DNA from: Ostrinia nubilalis
Lineage: Eukaryota; Arthropoda; Insecta; Lepidoptera; Crambidae
Direction of reading: 5' to 3'
DNA length: 64,000 bases
Assembly: GCF_963855985.1 (NCBI RefSeq)
Contig: NC_087097.1
Span: forward strand, 219,001 to 283,000
Shown: one piece after another, positions 20,344 through 33,328 of the stretch
Layout: every line of letters starts with the position of its first letter
Numbering within the stretch: position 1 is the stretch's first letter
Position numbers and translations under genes: made by a program
The notes under the pieces: model-generated
Seen by the model: the letters and a program-made list of their open reading frames with translations, nothing else
Told to the model about the DNA's origin: nothing
Databases searched by the model: none

Positions 20344-23300
20344 CTAAGAGCACAGCAGTCTCTTTATAATGCTTAAAATTCCTTTAAAACCAATGTTTTC
20401 CATAAATAAAAGTAAATAATAATGTTATTAATTTCAATAAGTTTATTATTTGATAAAATTTTGTAACACTAATATTGTTGAAAGCAGGTTCTTCTTTTGC
20501 TAAATGTATGAAAGCTGGAAACTTTGAATTTTCGGATAAATCTAGTTTATTCTGTAACCTATTTTATTGATACCGTTTGATAAAACTCTTAAAGCACTTT
20601 TAGGATGAGTAACCAGTTTTTCGATATCTTGTATAATTGAGAGACCACTTATCGTTTCCACCTCGTATAATATAATATTAATTTGTATTTGTTTTAATGA
20701 TACCTTATTTATTTTCTCAACAACATTTTTTCTTAAGTCCCTACCTCGACTGGTGGAAAAGATAGAAGTTTTTAAGAAAATGAATTCAGTGAACAATGAA
20801 ATGACTTTCGCAACAAATCGCAAACTCGTAAGTCCTTTCCTAAGCCTTGGGTTAATCCAATCGGGTTTGCCCGTTTCTTTTATCGCAATTAGAACTCGAC
20901 TTTAACCTTTTCAGTCGCTATAAAACTCTGCTCACGCACATGAAGAGTTTAGTGGAGATAGCGGTACGAGGGCCTTACAAATAGTTGACACACGCATTCC
21001 TTATTTCATTCAGGCGGAGGTACCGTCCAGCTATGACATTCAAATTTCAAACAAAGACAGGTATTTGTCTTATTTCATTTAAAACACTGTTTGCAAAGTA
21101 CGCAACAGTGAGGGTATATTACACCGCACGCAAACACAAAGGGGTATGTAATATGTTTTCACGTAGCTATGTAATTGAGATTCTTTATTTTCCTTGTGCT
21201 CATTTTGGCGTCTTCAATTTCTTAATATCCAGACTAGGAGGCGGGGAAAACAAATAATTTGACAAAATGTAAATACCAGTTTGCTCCGCTAGAAACTCCG
21301 CGCTTGCACTTAGCTGGGGATTAAAGAGCAACGTATTGTCAATTTAAAGTGGAATCGACGACCTCTTTTAAGCCAAGTCCTACATTTAAAGCGCCGATAG
21401 GTTTCCGTCCAAGTGGATCCGGTGACGTGAGAGTGAAATGTGTTAGGCGGGCGGATTCAAAGAAAAAATAATACAACCAGTTCAAGTTATGAGTAGTTTT
21501 CGTTCATTACTTTTTTTGTTTCTTACAAGCCAATCTGGAAATCATTGGGGCAGGCCGATGTTCAACAGTAGAGTGGCCTGCAGCTAATTTATAATGAACA
21601 TCTAGTAGAATGTGTCATATAAATATTAATATGTATTTTTTGCAAGTTTTTTCAGAGAAATAAATAAGCTTCATGATTTTATTACATCTACATACTGCAA
21701 ATTGAGAAGAGTCTACTTAAAGCTTCTACAGTTCACGAAGATGTTTTTCTACATGCTAGTAGGTATATTAGGTTTTAAACAATCGGTACTTATACTTTTG
21801 AAGATTATCTTAAATTCATTTAAAATCCTACTTTAATTATTGTCATTCAAGAGCAGTTGTTTACTTCTGTGGCTTCTAGCATTACTGACTTGGCTGTTCT
21901 TCTCAGACTGTGCTTAAGGCCCTGTTCAGCGGTGACGAACGATTTAGTGCCCAATAACTTGGAAATACGACTTATCGCCGGGCACAGGTGTGTTGTTTGC
22001 ATACAAATCTACCGCGGAAGCGACGGGCTCAAATTGAACGGGAAAAGTCGTTTTTAAAGTAAGGAAACCGCGAATTTCGCGGCAGAGTTTCGCTTCGCTG
22101 GATTTGATACAAACTAGGAAACAAGCTATACTATAAAACTGTAGTGTACTAAATAAAAAGAGGAATTCTATAGTAACTAGGTATAAGGCGGTTTGAATAT
22201 TATTTTTTGACAAAACATATTTTTGTATCGTAAAAACAATACTTTTGAAAATACTAACTAAATGCTACTAGAAAAACTAATTGATCGACTAGACTTTATT
22301 TACAAAATGCACTTAATTGCACTGAGCCAATTTGCTGCTGCACGATAGGTGGCGAAGCCAAATTGGCTGACCGGCGGCGAGAGTGGCGCGACGTCACCGA
22401 CGAACAATGTCTGCCCGCTATTGGAAAACCGCGTCAAAACAAAAATGCAGCCCTCGGCGTGCGTGCAATTAACACGAGCAAAAATGCACTACATTTTTTG
22501 ATATACTGAAGCACTCGTGAAATAGAATAGAATACATTATTTGCATTGAAAATAGTAATAAAAGATGACAGTTAACATAAAATAGGTCCCACAGTAAAAT
22601 TATTAGTCCAATTGGCGTGAATGTAATTATTTTTCATCACAAATTACCATCTATAGAAACTTGATGTTGGTAATAAAAATATTTTGAAGGAAAAAACACA
22701 GTAGGTATAATCAAATTTAATGTAATGTGTATTCCTGTGATGAGCGGAGAGACAAACTTATTTCTGGCTTATAGGTAGAAAAATGAGTACACAGCTTATT
22801 TAACATAATTGTCACGCCACAACGTGCCACAACATACACACGCAAACTTTTGGCAGAAGATGTTGCGACCTTATCATTTCAACACAGTTCCCCCATTTGT
22901 GACGTGAAAAGTTTCGCGTTCGCAGCCGAAAACAGAAACTCTATTAGCGAGATGTCGGAGCGTGCGGGTGATTGATACACGGCCCCTTGATGACTCCTTA
23001 TCGAAATATTGTAGGCACAGACATCTCATCTCCTTTTACTAGGCTGCTTAAGAAAATAAGATATTTAGAGTATTTACTTGATAAATTGTTTCACCAAACA
23101 TCCTCCAAAATCTTGTTACAAGTTTTTTCTTGTTATAAGTTAACATTTCTAGGTCGTGTCTATGTAGAGTTACTGTTAAAATTTGTCATCACGTGCTCAA
23201 AGAGAATGGTAATTAATAAAAAATACGATTGCAATACAAATTCATGGAAGTAGAACGAATGTTGAATACAACAAATATTTTTAATAAAATGAAAATGATA

Positions 23301-23728
23301 AAAATATTGGTAAAATAAAACGCATCGTTAGCTTTGCAAAAGTAATGAAACAAACATTTTCATTTAAAAAGCGGAAGTCAGATTGGAAAGCAAAATACGA
23401 CGTGAACAAAAAACATATAAAAGGATCGCAAACCAGATTTGCAATCATTAATTGAATCGCACAAACCGTGATGTAGGCACAACGAAAACAAAAAGACTTG
23501 ACAACCCACTCACAAAACCACATGCTCCATTCGAGTGGAACGATGAATTTCATTTTTTTTTAAAGTAATGTATGAAAATAGCTTTATTTTTTACGGTCTC
23601 TTTTTAGACCTCATTTATGGCAGTTGTACTCGTAGTTGTCATAATTTTTAAAAGAATATGCACACAAATGCTACAGCTATAGAGCTTGCTAAATAAACAT
23701 ACATACGAGTACGTAGTATAGTAATTAT
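20344..23728. other. Intron sequence, nothing recognised
   Basis: Part of the 13-kb intron between exons 4 and 5. AT-rich; short open frames lack domain or splice support. A GC-richer patch at 22330-22460 is unexplained. A very degenerate RTE-like tail (GATGTTCAACAGTAGAGTGG) may lie at about 21550-21600. Confidence 0.45.
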
Positions 23729-23878
23729 ACTACCTTAGGAAAATAAGAAAAAAAAAATGTATCTTACAATTTCTTCTTACTTTTCCTACAGTTTAGGAAA
23801 GCTTACTAGCTAAACTTTAGGAAAAAATAAGAAAAAAAATCTATCTTAGATATTTTTTCTTATTTTGCCAAAGGTAGT
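23729..23878. mobile_element. Foldback MITE, 150 bp
   Basis: Starts ACTACCTTAGGAAAATAAG and ends CTTATTTTGCCAAAGGTAGT, which are inverted copies with few mismatches. An internal pair (TTTTCCTACAGTTTAGG and AACTTTAGGAAAAAATAAG) makes almost the whole element self-complementary. No coding capacity. Confidence 0.7.
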
Positions 23879-24490
23879 CACTAGTCATGACTTTGCCCAC
23901 CCTATGGCGCCGGCTTATCGTTTAATTTGGGGACACGGTGTATATATCACCCTCTTTCAGATTCTCCCTATGTTTGTAGTTTTAACCCAACAATAGTGCA
24001 GGTGAACGGGGTCTGCTAATGAAGACCGGCGGGTCGCCGGCAAACGCGGCGGCGGCCTCTGTCGGCACAAAAATGGCAATCAGGGTGCGGCTGCAACCCG
24101 ATACTCACATCAAAAGGGGAGCTTCACTACTATTGTGCGATTTGTGGCTTGTACATTTATTTATACTTCTTTGTTTTTCAGGGAACAAGGGCTTTTATTG
24201 GAAATTTTTTTCTGAGTACTAAGAAGTCTTTGAATATGGGCGTAATACATTATTATGATACTTTTCAGGAAGTTTGAGTACTCCTTACTCCCCGTGGAAT
24301 CCTAAAGCAGAAAACGTAAGGAAAATTAACTTTACGTTTCACTCTGACGAAACAAAGGGTGCACTGTCAATAGAGACGGGCACACAACTTTTTAGAGTAC
24401 CTACATAGCTACAGGTGTGAGAGGTACAGAAGGATCGCTCTTTATTTATATTACAAACGAGAAGCCTAGATCAAAATAGATATTTTTTTA

Positions 24491-25472
24491 TAGGGTAAGT
24501 CCAGGATAGATGCCCCACTTTTTGAAACAGCTCTGTAACTCAGTCAGTAAGTTTTTATCAACAATTTGATCTTAGTATCTGTAAACTTTGGTCTTTCGTC
24601 TATGATATTACTATAATTATTTTAGTTTAAGTTATACCGATTCTGAGTAAATAGCATTTTAATTGACCTCTAAAAAGTGGGATAGACGCCTAATGTGGGG
24701 GATAGAAGACTCACTGTATGATTGCTTCAAAGGATAGATGCCTGATGCAGGGATAGATGACTCGTTAATACAGTTTTTGAATTCTAAGGATCAAATGCTT
24801 TTTGAAATCAAACAAGCCAAGTATTATTATTTAAGATTGTTTGTTATTAAATGAATTAAATATGAAATTTAATATTTTTTATCAAAAATAGTACATAGTA
24901 CATCCACCCGAAGTCGGGAAAAGAGGTAATTCGACCTATTTATTACTTTCCTAAGGTTAGCCGTACTACATTCTTTTTTTCTACTTACTTGCTACTTGTG
25001 ACAAAAAGAGCAGGTTAGGATAGATGCCCCTAGGAGCATGGGACATGGCCTTAAGGGCATCTATACCCAAAAAAAATTAGGCAACTATCCTTTTAGCATA
25101 GGATAGGTGCCTTTTTTAATAAAAAATATAATAACACTAAAAATCGAATTAAACATAGCTATCCCGTCTAATTTATAAGATAGTCTATCAAATTATGTAA
25201 AAATCTGCTTCATTTTACAGCTGACAAAAAAATTATCCATTAAAAGATACTTACCAATTTTATTTCGACGCTCGCTAAGGTTTGGCAGCGGAAGATTTTT
25301 GCTCTCACTGGCTAAACGAACGCACTCTTTGCTGGTTTGTGAGGCGAAAAGTGGTACGGGGAGGTCCCTTTCTATTATACATACTATAACTTTAAGCTAA
25401 GTTGCTTGTAACATAGTGTACTTAAAATCGCGGCACCTATCCCACTGGGGCATGTATCCTGGAATTACCCTA
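24491..25472. mobile_element. Non-autonomous DNA transposon with reiterated GGATAGATGCC motif
   Basis: The ends are inverted over about 27 bp: TAGGGTAAGTCCAGGATAG at the left, and the complement of TATCCTGGAATTACCCTA at the right. TA at each edge could be a TA target duplication, as in Tc1/mariner-like elements. Inside, the word GGATAGATGCC or close variants recurs near 24510, 24681, 24734, 25022 and 25102, and inverted near 25066, 25434 and 25453. Such subterminal repeats are often transposase binding sites. No transposase-length frame is present. Confidence 0.75.
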
Positions 25473-28400
25473 TGTGAGTTTTCTTTCGTGTCAATTTCAA
25501 CATTTTGCCTCTTTTGTCACATTGTTATTTTTGACAAATCATAACATAAAAGCACGTAGGTACTTATTTGTATTTTCCCCTGATTTTATTTGTTAATATC
25601 AGTGACGTCTAGTAGCAACAGTAAAACGTAGCCCTATACGAAGTAGCCGTACTCATTCTCTCTATAGTATGTTCCAAGGGGACAACAACATAAGTTTCTT
25701 TTGAGTTAATTAGAGATCCGCACACTTTGGACGGCTCCTAATGAAATTAGAGTGTAATGCGGTGTTCTTGGTTCAGCGTGTGTTGCTTGGTTTAAAAATA
25801 GTACAGTTTTTGCATTAATAAAGGTAGAATATTTTATTTGTTACTTTAAAATTATACTACTATCATTATGTATGTACTATCATAATCATTATGGTCTAAT
25901 TTAAAAAAATACGCAAGCAATGTCTGTACCTACCTATTCTTAATAGCGTTCTACATAATATAATACTAATGAGTACTAGTAATTATTTGTGTGATTGAAC
26001 CTTGTGTTTGAGCTTTAAAATGAATTAAATACAAAATTAAACACAAAAAATTTACCTCCTACGTGGAAATTGAAATCCTCAATACAATTTCGTTAAATAT
26101 ACACATTACACACGTGTTCATGAAATATTTTCAGGAAATTCTCATAATACGATTCACCAGAATCTGTGTCCGTCACTCGCATTCCAGCTACAACAAAATT
26201 AATATGAGAGCTTGCGGGTATCGACACGCTCTGGCGGCGTAATAATGGGATCCATGCGAGTTGTAGGAAGGAACATAGAAATCACAAAGAGAACCAACAG
26301 CCTCCAACCATGGAACAGTTTCATAGAAAACTCACATTGGAATAGTCCAATGTGTGGTAAACTTTCTTCTTAGAATTCGTGGACAAGCACATAGTAGTCA
26401 TCTTCTTTACTAAGTAAAAGATGAATTATCGAGCTTGATGGGTAACGATGAGTGCTCACGAAATCGAACTAATTTGTTAAAAATACTTTATTGTAAAATA
26501 ATAATGTGCAATTAAACCCGATTAATATTGTACTTGAACGAAATATCTGTACAGTAAATTAGTACAAAGGTGTTTAATTTTGATAGAAAAGTATAATTTT
26601 ATTGAGTCAAAAATAAAAACGAATGGTGTTTTTTCCTGTCGAGCTGTGCGCCACGGATCACCCCTCACAATTCAACGAAGGGCCATTGAAGTGTAGATCA
26701 ATCTCAACAGAAATCCATGAATGGCTTGTCTGACGTAAGTGAACATCATGATTGTGAGGGATACTTTTTCCTCTTCAGATAAAATACGAGTTCAAGCGCC
26801 CTCTTTAAAACTAGTGAAGGAAACCTCTGTCCAATTGATAGGAATAATATTGGGAGAGATAAGCTAGTAAAAATAGTAAAAAAATTGACTGAAAAATATA
26901 ATAAACAGACAATAACACCGCCTTCTGCCAATCAATAATTTGATTTTTATTCACTATCAAGTTAAACAAAACATTTCACACGCGGAAAATACACTATACT
27001 ATGTATGAGTTCCTAATATGTTAAGATCCCTTACGAGTAAATCAAAGGGGAAATATTTCAGAAAAGAAAAATATACAAGTGATTGTGATGATTGATAAAA
27101 AGGTTCGCTGTCAAAAGACACTTTCATTCAGCTCCGAAGGCCCTCCCGAGGGACTCTATCAATGTCTTATTAGTTTTATTTTTGTTTGCAAGTATTTTTA
27201 CCTCGCCAAGACCGTTAGTAACGAAGTAAACAAGTTCTATCAGGAAAGGTTGCCGTTCGGCTTGGATAAACTATTTGCTTTGGGTCGGGTTATTTGGATA
27301 AACTTTCACGTAGTGAATCTAAATCTGCGGACTACACTATTGTATAAAATACAATTAGTAACTCTGTATCATTCATACCTATTTTGAATTGCTGAATCAG
27401 TTGTATTGAATGTTGAAAACTTAAAATAGGTGAAATTTGGGACGAAAAATTGTATGGGAAAACCCTTGACTGCCGCCATTGTATGTGTAAATACGATTTA
27501 GTACCTAACGCTGTGAACGAGTTTGTAGCTCTCAATTATCAATCATGGTAAATATTCATACATTTCTACAAGATTAATCATTAGTTTAGTTAACAAATAA
27601 GGCTGTAAAAGGACAGGCGCGATAAAGCCACAGCCAAATGCGTGTAAACCAAGATAAGAGAGCAGCATTAACTGCGGAAGTATTTGGATGATTAATTATT
27701 CGTAGATATATCCCCATCATCTCGTTACACATGCGAGTGAAACATAAATGCGAGGATAATTACAATTCCGCTCATTCATTGCTCATACATAAAATATGTC
27801 TTCGCCGGAACAGACAAAAGCTCTCAAGGCGTAATAAATCAAGCATTCCTTGAACAGCTTTTGGTATGGACAGAATTGACAAGATAATTGTATAATATGG
27901 CTGACGTCAAAATACTTTTATCCTAAGGACGCTAACAGAATGAAAATAGATTTCTTAAGGCTTCCAAGGAAAAGCATTGTAAGTAAACACGTAATCATAT
28001 TATTATCGTAATTTTAGCCTGTTCTATTTATAAGGCTTGAACAAAAACCTCCCTCAACGATTTTTATCTTTATTTCGTTTTGAATACTGTATTTTACTAC
28101 CTGTATTTACCATAAGCAAATAAATAAAGGATAATCAAATATTTAAACAGGGCCCAGGCTAATTCGTTGGCCTATGTATAGCCCAATCTTTGGATCGTAA
28201 GATGTCTCAACCACGTCTCAACTAAGCGCTTAGACATTCATCTTGTAATTCTTATTTTGTTTAATTTTTAAGATAACTTCTATAAAAAAACTATTTTTCA
28301 TCCATTTTAATTTCAATTTACTTATTTCATTTAATTAATATACAAAAAATTAGGACGCTAAAATAAACAAAGTAAAACAAAAATAGCAAAAGAAGTCAGA

Positions 28401-29318
28401 CGAAAAGGAAAAACGATAAAAACCGATAAACCGCCAAAGAAACGCCGTTTGATGTAGAAGATTGAAATTTAATTAAATCTGCTTGTTACATAATTCGTGC
28501 ATTATTGCGTGTCGAGAGTAGCTCGTGCGTTTCATTAACATCAAAGCTGGAGTTGGCTGTTAATTTGGTATCGGCAATAAACTCGCAACTCGCATTCGTG
28601 CGCCTCTACGGCCGTAATGTTTGGCTGATGTCTCACCCAGACACTAATTTATGGTGTTGTAATTTTCTGATGACTATAAAACGTTGTATGAATCTGAAAA
28701 TCAAAATTTATGGCCAGATTGTTGGTCACTAATTGACTAGGTACTCGTATGTAATAAATCTCTTTCGGATTGATATCCCACATTTCTCAGTGCACATTGA
28801 AAGTCAATTTACTTATAGGTAAATTACACTCTATACAAAACATTCATTTATTTTCATTCGTTTCTTTTTATAATCAGTACAAAGTAAGTTACATATAATT
28901 ATGTCATACCTTTCTACCCGAAAAACATTTTACTTGATGGATGTCCAATTTAAATTTCCATACGGAAGATGTAGAGTCGCAATTCCGGAGCTCCAGTAGA
29001 GCAGCGCCCGCCAACCGAACTCGGTTAGGGCGAAGTAATTGTCAATTTATTTGCATAACCGCCATAATTCCTTCATTTTCGGCTCGGGCCTAATTAACTC
29101 GCTGTGCATAAAATTATAATAATTCCATAATTTTTCTAACGTCTTAAACAATTGAGGGGGAACAAATCGCTTGGAACAAAACAAATTAAGTGCTTTGTAA
29201 ATTTATGGGTTCTTAAGTACAGATTACTGAGCTGAGAATCAATAATAAGGTAGCTGTTTAGTTTACTATACGAGGACAGTGATCAGTGATCGAGAGAGAG
29301 ACAGACGATCGCGCGATA
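25473..29318. other. Intron sequence, nothing recognised
   Basis: AT-rich, without repeats or exons I can support. The open frame at 27079-27387 (102 codons) has no domain character, splice borders or composition shift. Confidence 0.45.
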
Positions 29319-29378
29319 TGGAAATCATTTGGGGAAGCCTATGTTCGGCAGTGGACGTCCTGTGGCTGAAATGATGAC
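29319..29378 (+). mobile_element. RTE-like LINE 3'-tail fragment
   Basis: Contains GGGGAAGCCTATGTTCGGCAGTGGACGTCCTGTGGCTGAAATGATGA, the degenerate end of the frame that in better copies reads LGEAFVQQWTSFG-stop. The 5' side is truncated. Confidence 0.7.
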
Positions 29379-29539
29379 TAAAGGTGAAGTTTACTTAACT
29401 TCAACCCACATGACGGTGTGTAGAAACTTCTATGAGGATCTAATGATTCTCAGTGCAGCACTTACCACTTCCTTGCATATGCCTACTTCCAGAACACTGA
29501 AACTTATTCAATTACCGAGGGTTCGCACTACCCTTAAAT

Positions 29540-29640
29540 AATGCGCCGCCCGTGCATGGCGCGGCGGCGTGTTTGCGACGCGTCGGTGCGCCGCCGGAAT
29601 GCTAAGGGCGCGGCGTTGCAGCGTGCATGTGCAATGAGCT
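29540..29640. repeat. GC-rich CGGCG-type repeat fragment
   Basis: A block of GCGGCG/CGCCG words with ATGCTAAGGGCGCGGCG, reminiscent of the block at 62040-62135 (CGCCGCC words and CGCTAAGGCATGACG). Probably copies of one interspersed repeat in opposite states of decay; it has no frame tied to the host gene. Confidence 0.4.
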
Positions 29641-31499
29641 ACGCATCCAGCCACTGCTCTGTTTAGAGACAAACTTCGTAATAAGTTGGAGAGATGACCT
29701 GCATTATAACGAGATATGTTGTTATCCAACAAGATTATCTTATTACTGTTACACCAACTATTAAGATAAGAATCTTTGGAAACGTAGCAAGGAACACAAA
29801 AGAAATCTATTCGATATGTAATAGTTGTATCACGTAATTTTTAAAGGCCTAATAAAGAACCACGTCATTTAAAATTACAAAAAGTAGCACACATAGAAAT
29901 TCTGATATTGTTTGTTGTTATTGCAAAACCTTTGTAAACACGATCCAATCATTAATCCCAATCAGTAAAGGTATAATTAGTCACGCATGTACCTACCGGT
30001 AATATTGTTAGCAAAATTGCCCAAAAGTTTTCTTTTATCGCACAATAGAGGATAACAATAATAAACAGAGGATAATAACGTGACGTGACAATAATAAATA
30101 ACACACTCCCTTGTTCCCTCTACCCGTAGAAGGTGAGATACTTGTACTGTAGAAACCATAACGTTATTATTACTTCGGAATAGAGCAACAACCACAAGCT
30201 GTCAAACGAAAACGATTTTGAATGACACTGGATATCATTTGTGAGTCAGTGTCAGGATTATTTCACTGTTTTGTACGATAAATCAATCACTGAACCAGTC
30301 ACCACGTTTCTGAAGCACTATTTCTCACAAACATCCACGATTTCACTCACGTCAAATCTGAAAATATCTCAGAGATCAAATTTTCAGCGTACCACTAAGT
30401 GCATCTGAACTGTAAAATAGTTCTGTGTGACGTGACGGCAACGGCAGCACACATCTTTTTTTATTACACAGTGTGACATCTCGCTCTCTCAGTTCTTTGT
30501 TGCTAGGTAGGTATATTAACTTTACGGTAGAAACCTGAGACTCGTGCAAAACTAAACAAGTGCGCATAAACACCAAGCTAGTGAAATACGATTCCACAAA
30601 GTTGCAGCTGCGCGCGTTCCCGGTAATCGTATACATTTGGGGAGTGGGATTGGATGCCAGTCAATCATGCCAAACTACTCGCAAGTTAGACATCGACTCC
30701 TCTGCACTGAAGAACGAACATAAAATAAACACATTTCCAAGATAAGCTCTCTGGTCTCCGAGTTCAATTGCTGAATCAATTCCAGTTATTTATAAGAAAA
30801 AGTATAATTTTAGAAGATAATATATTTTAGACTCATATAATTTGAAGATATTTAATACGTGAAGTATTTTTTATTCACTTTGATTCCGAATGAATCTCAG
30901 AAAAAGTTAACTAAAATAAAACCTCTGGAACTTGCAGACGATTCAGGACCTAATGGTGTTTTTGCACTCGCCGCTTGGTTAAAAAACACTTACCTACACT
31001 TGTATGTGAAGATGATTTTGCACATTTTTATCGCATCGTCATAAGTATTAAAAATACGGTTGTGGCTAAACGCAAACCGCGAAAGTTAAGTATTAAAAAT
31101 GCGAATATTTGTTAAGTTTTCACAGTTCAATTCTGAACTAATTTTAATAAATATTGATGTGGAGAAAAATTAATAGACTCAAGGAGAAGGAGAAGAATAT
31201 AATTATTATGTAGCTACATACATAACTACATAAATAATTCATCACCTTTTTGACGCATAAAAAATATTAGGGGATGAATATTTATGGAATGATGCGACAT
31301 AAACATTTATACACTCGACATCAAATAAATCGCACCTCCCGCGACAAGCATTTTCAAACGTATGTATCCCCACTTCCCACCAATATTGGCACCATTTAAA
31401 AGCCTAGTACCTTCATTTCATTAAAGGAAAGGTTTTTACCCCAAAAATGTGTCTTTAGAAGGATCCAGAGTCACTTCTTCAAAAAATAGGTAGTTACGC

Positions 31500-31613
31500 T
31501 AGAGCCAACTTTTATGGTTATAAAACTGTTAAGTTGGGATTAATCGCTATCCATCTGTTAAAGAGGACACGTGAAATCATTATTTGGTTTTATAACCATA
31601 AAAATTGGTCTAA
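31500..31613. mobile_element. Foldback MITE, about 114 bp
   Basis: TTTATGGTTATAAAACTG near 31510 and GGTTTTATAACCATAAAAATTGGTCTA near 31586 are inverted copies. The arms are about 27 bp with one small indel. No coding content. Confidence 0.6.
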
Positions 31614-31840
31614 TAGATCCCATAGGTGGGCCCAAAGTGAGGTATTTTTTCAAGTCACATTTATGGTATATGTTAATCATTTATTAAGAAATTAAATGTG
31701 TTTTTCTTTAAGGATATTTATTGGGCTTTCAAATAACACCAATACTGTTGGGGCACCATGATTGTGTCAGAAGAAAATCGTTAAAGTTCGCGTCGCGGAA
31801 GGTGCGGTTTATTTGATGTTGAGTATATTCGTTCGTTTCA

Positions 31841-32058
31841 GCCAAATGACGTCCACTGCTGGACAAAGGCCTCCCCCAAGGTTTTCCACAATGAACGGTC
31901 CTGCGCTGCCCGCATCCAGGCTCTTCCCGCGACCCTTACCAGATCGTCGGTCCACCTAGTAGGAGGCCTGCCCACGCTACGTTTTCCAGCCCGTGGTCGC
32001 CACTCGAGAACTTTCCTGCCCCAACGGCCATCGTCTCTACGAGCTATGTAGCATGCAG
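31841..32058 (-). pseudogene. RTE-like LINE C-terminal fragment
   Basis: The minus strand reads ARRDDGRWGRKVLEWRPR, then RPPTRWTDDLVRVAGRAW, then LGEAFVQQWTSFG and a stop at the start of the 3' tail. This region follows the reverse transcriptase in RTE-type proteins. It lacks everything upstream and is a remnant. Related fragments lie at 34110, 41386, 53526, 56197 and 60141. Confidence 0.85.
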
Positions 32059-32059
32059 C

Positions 32060-32376
32060 GTATGAGTATGCAGCGAGGGGTAAGACAGGGAGACGTCATA
32101 TCTCCAAAACTGTTTACCACCGCCCTGGAAGATGTCTTCAAGCTTCTGGACTGGAACGGATTTGGCATAAATATCAACGGCGAGTACATCACCCACCTTC
32201 GATTCGCGGACGATATCGTAGTCATGGCTGAGACCTTGGAGGATCTAGGCACAATGCTCGATGGCCTCAGTAGAGCCTCTCAACAAGTGGGCCTCAGAAT
32301 GAACATGGACAAGACAAAAATCATGTCTAATGTCCGTGTTGCACCCACTCCTCTGAAGGTTGGAGACTCTACACTC
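32060..32376 (+). pseudogene. RTE-like reverse transcriptase fragment, inverted
   Basis: The plus strand is open and carries the palm motifs of a LINE reverse transcriptase: QRGVRQGDVISPKLF, then LRFADDIVVMAETL with the catalytic FADD, then MNMDKTKIMSN. It covers only about 105 residues of the domain. The lack of stops suggests the insertion is not old. It cannot work, being cut at both sides and inverted against its own 3' end. Confidence 0.85.
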
Positions 32377-33081
32377 GAGTATATTATTTTAGCTTTTTTA
32401 ACCAAACCATATTTATGACATCGATTATAAGTTACACAACACGTTTATCGCTATGATTAGATAGACAAAACAGACGCTTGAGGAAGGTCCTATGTTTTCA
32501 GTTTCTGCAGAACCTTTTAAGAGGTTTAGGATGGACTGCGATCAGGCCAACGGTAATTGCTCTTTGAATCAACTTTACAAAGTAGGTACCTATTGCACGA
32601 GTGTCGATTCAATTAAATGTTTTTCAATCGTTTCAATGACGTTAAGGATCTGTAAATTTCCTTTTTTAAATGTTCTACCTATTGTGTAGATACCACTTAC
32701 CACAAAATAAATGGGTTATGGATTTTTCAAGTTGAGTAATTCAATAACTTCCTTCTCATAACTCGATAAATGTTATTAAAAGTTTGCCGTCTAGCTTTAT
32801 TTTAGCACTCAACATCGAACAACGGGGGGAGTTGAGGTCTTTATCTTTCGTTCTATCTTTGATACCTCACCTAGGATCAAAAGTTTAATTTGTTGCTGTT
32901 GTTTGTTTTATTAGAACACGTTAAAATGTTGCTATAAGCGTTAGACATATTATTATGTTTTCATTGACGCATTAGATTGAAGAAACAGTTTTAAATCTTG
33001 AAGAAGGGATGATTTTCGAGTGTATGTCTTTAATTTAGGTTTTGTCTCACAGTACAACAGATGGTAATAAAGGGCACTGAC

Positions 33082-33186
33082 CAGATGCAAGGGTCCTGCA
33101 GCGCTTCCTCGGCCAGCTCCTGACGGCGGAGGTCCAGCGAGCCGTCAGCACGGACTCGTTGCGGATGATGATAGTTCGGGAGCGAA
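33082..33186 (-). CDS. Exon 4 of the MSP/ASH-domain gene
   Basis: A 105-bp exon with acceptor TTGTCCACAG and donor GTCAGTG. It enters in phase 1 (G+TT gives Val), reads 34 codons and leaves in phase 1. The chosen frame gives RSRTIIIRNESVLTARW, a textbook ASH/MSP opening strand (hydrophobic run, Arg-Asn, then a Trp), followed by a basic stretch SWPRKRCRTLAS. A second minus frame in the same exon is also open and looks coding-like (LDLRRQELAEEALQ), but its phase does not fit either neighbour and would make a TGA at the next junction. I therefore prefer the first frame. Confidence 0.82.
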
Positions 33187-33252
33187 CTGTGGACAATACA
33201 CAGTTAAATAGCTATTAAACTGAAATAGACAACACAACCTTACGCATAATCG

Positions 33253-33328
33253 GTAGTTGTGGAAATCCTTGGCCTTTGTTCAGCAGTGGACGTCATTCGA
33301 CTGATACGAACGAACGAATGAAGATAGC
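33253..33328 (+). mobile_element. RTE-like LINE 3'-tail fragment
   Basis: CCTTGGCCTTTGTTCAGCAG, then TGGACGTCATTCGACTGATA and a CGAACGAACGAATGAA tail match the ends of the other RTE-like fragments. It lies only about 70 bp upstream of exon 4 in gene orientation. Confidence 0.75.

Larger units (their letters stand above)
31830..32376 (-). mobile_element. RTE-like LINE insertion with twin-priming inversion
   Basis: A 547-bp insertion flanked by GAGTATATT at 31821-31829 and 32377-32385. The part at 31830-32058 is the element's 3' end on the minus strand (C-terminal codons, stop, then a GAACGAA-type tail). The part at about 32060-32376 is reverse transcriptase sequence from further upstream in the element, but on the plus strand. 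A 5' segment inverted against the 3' segment inside one duplication is the accepted product of twin priming. Confidence 0.85.

Noticed and set aside
33082..33186. Alternative frame in exon 4 containing LDLRRQELAEEALQDPCIW
   Set aside because: It looks coding-like, but its phase fits neither neighbouring exon and would create a TGA across the junction with exon 5; the other frame fits both sides.
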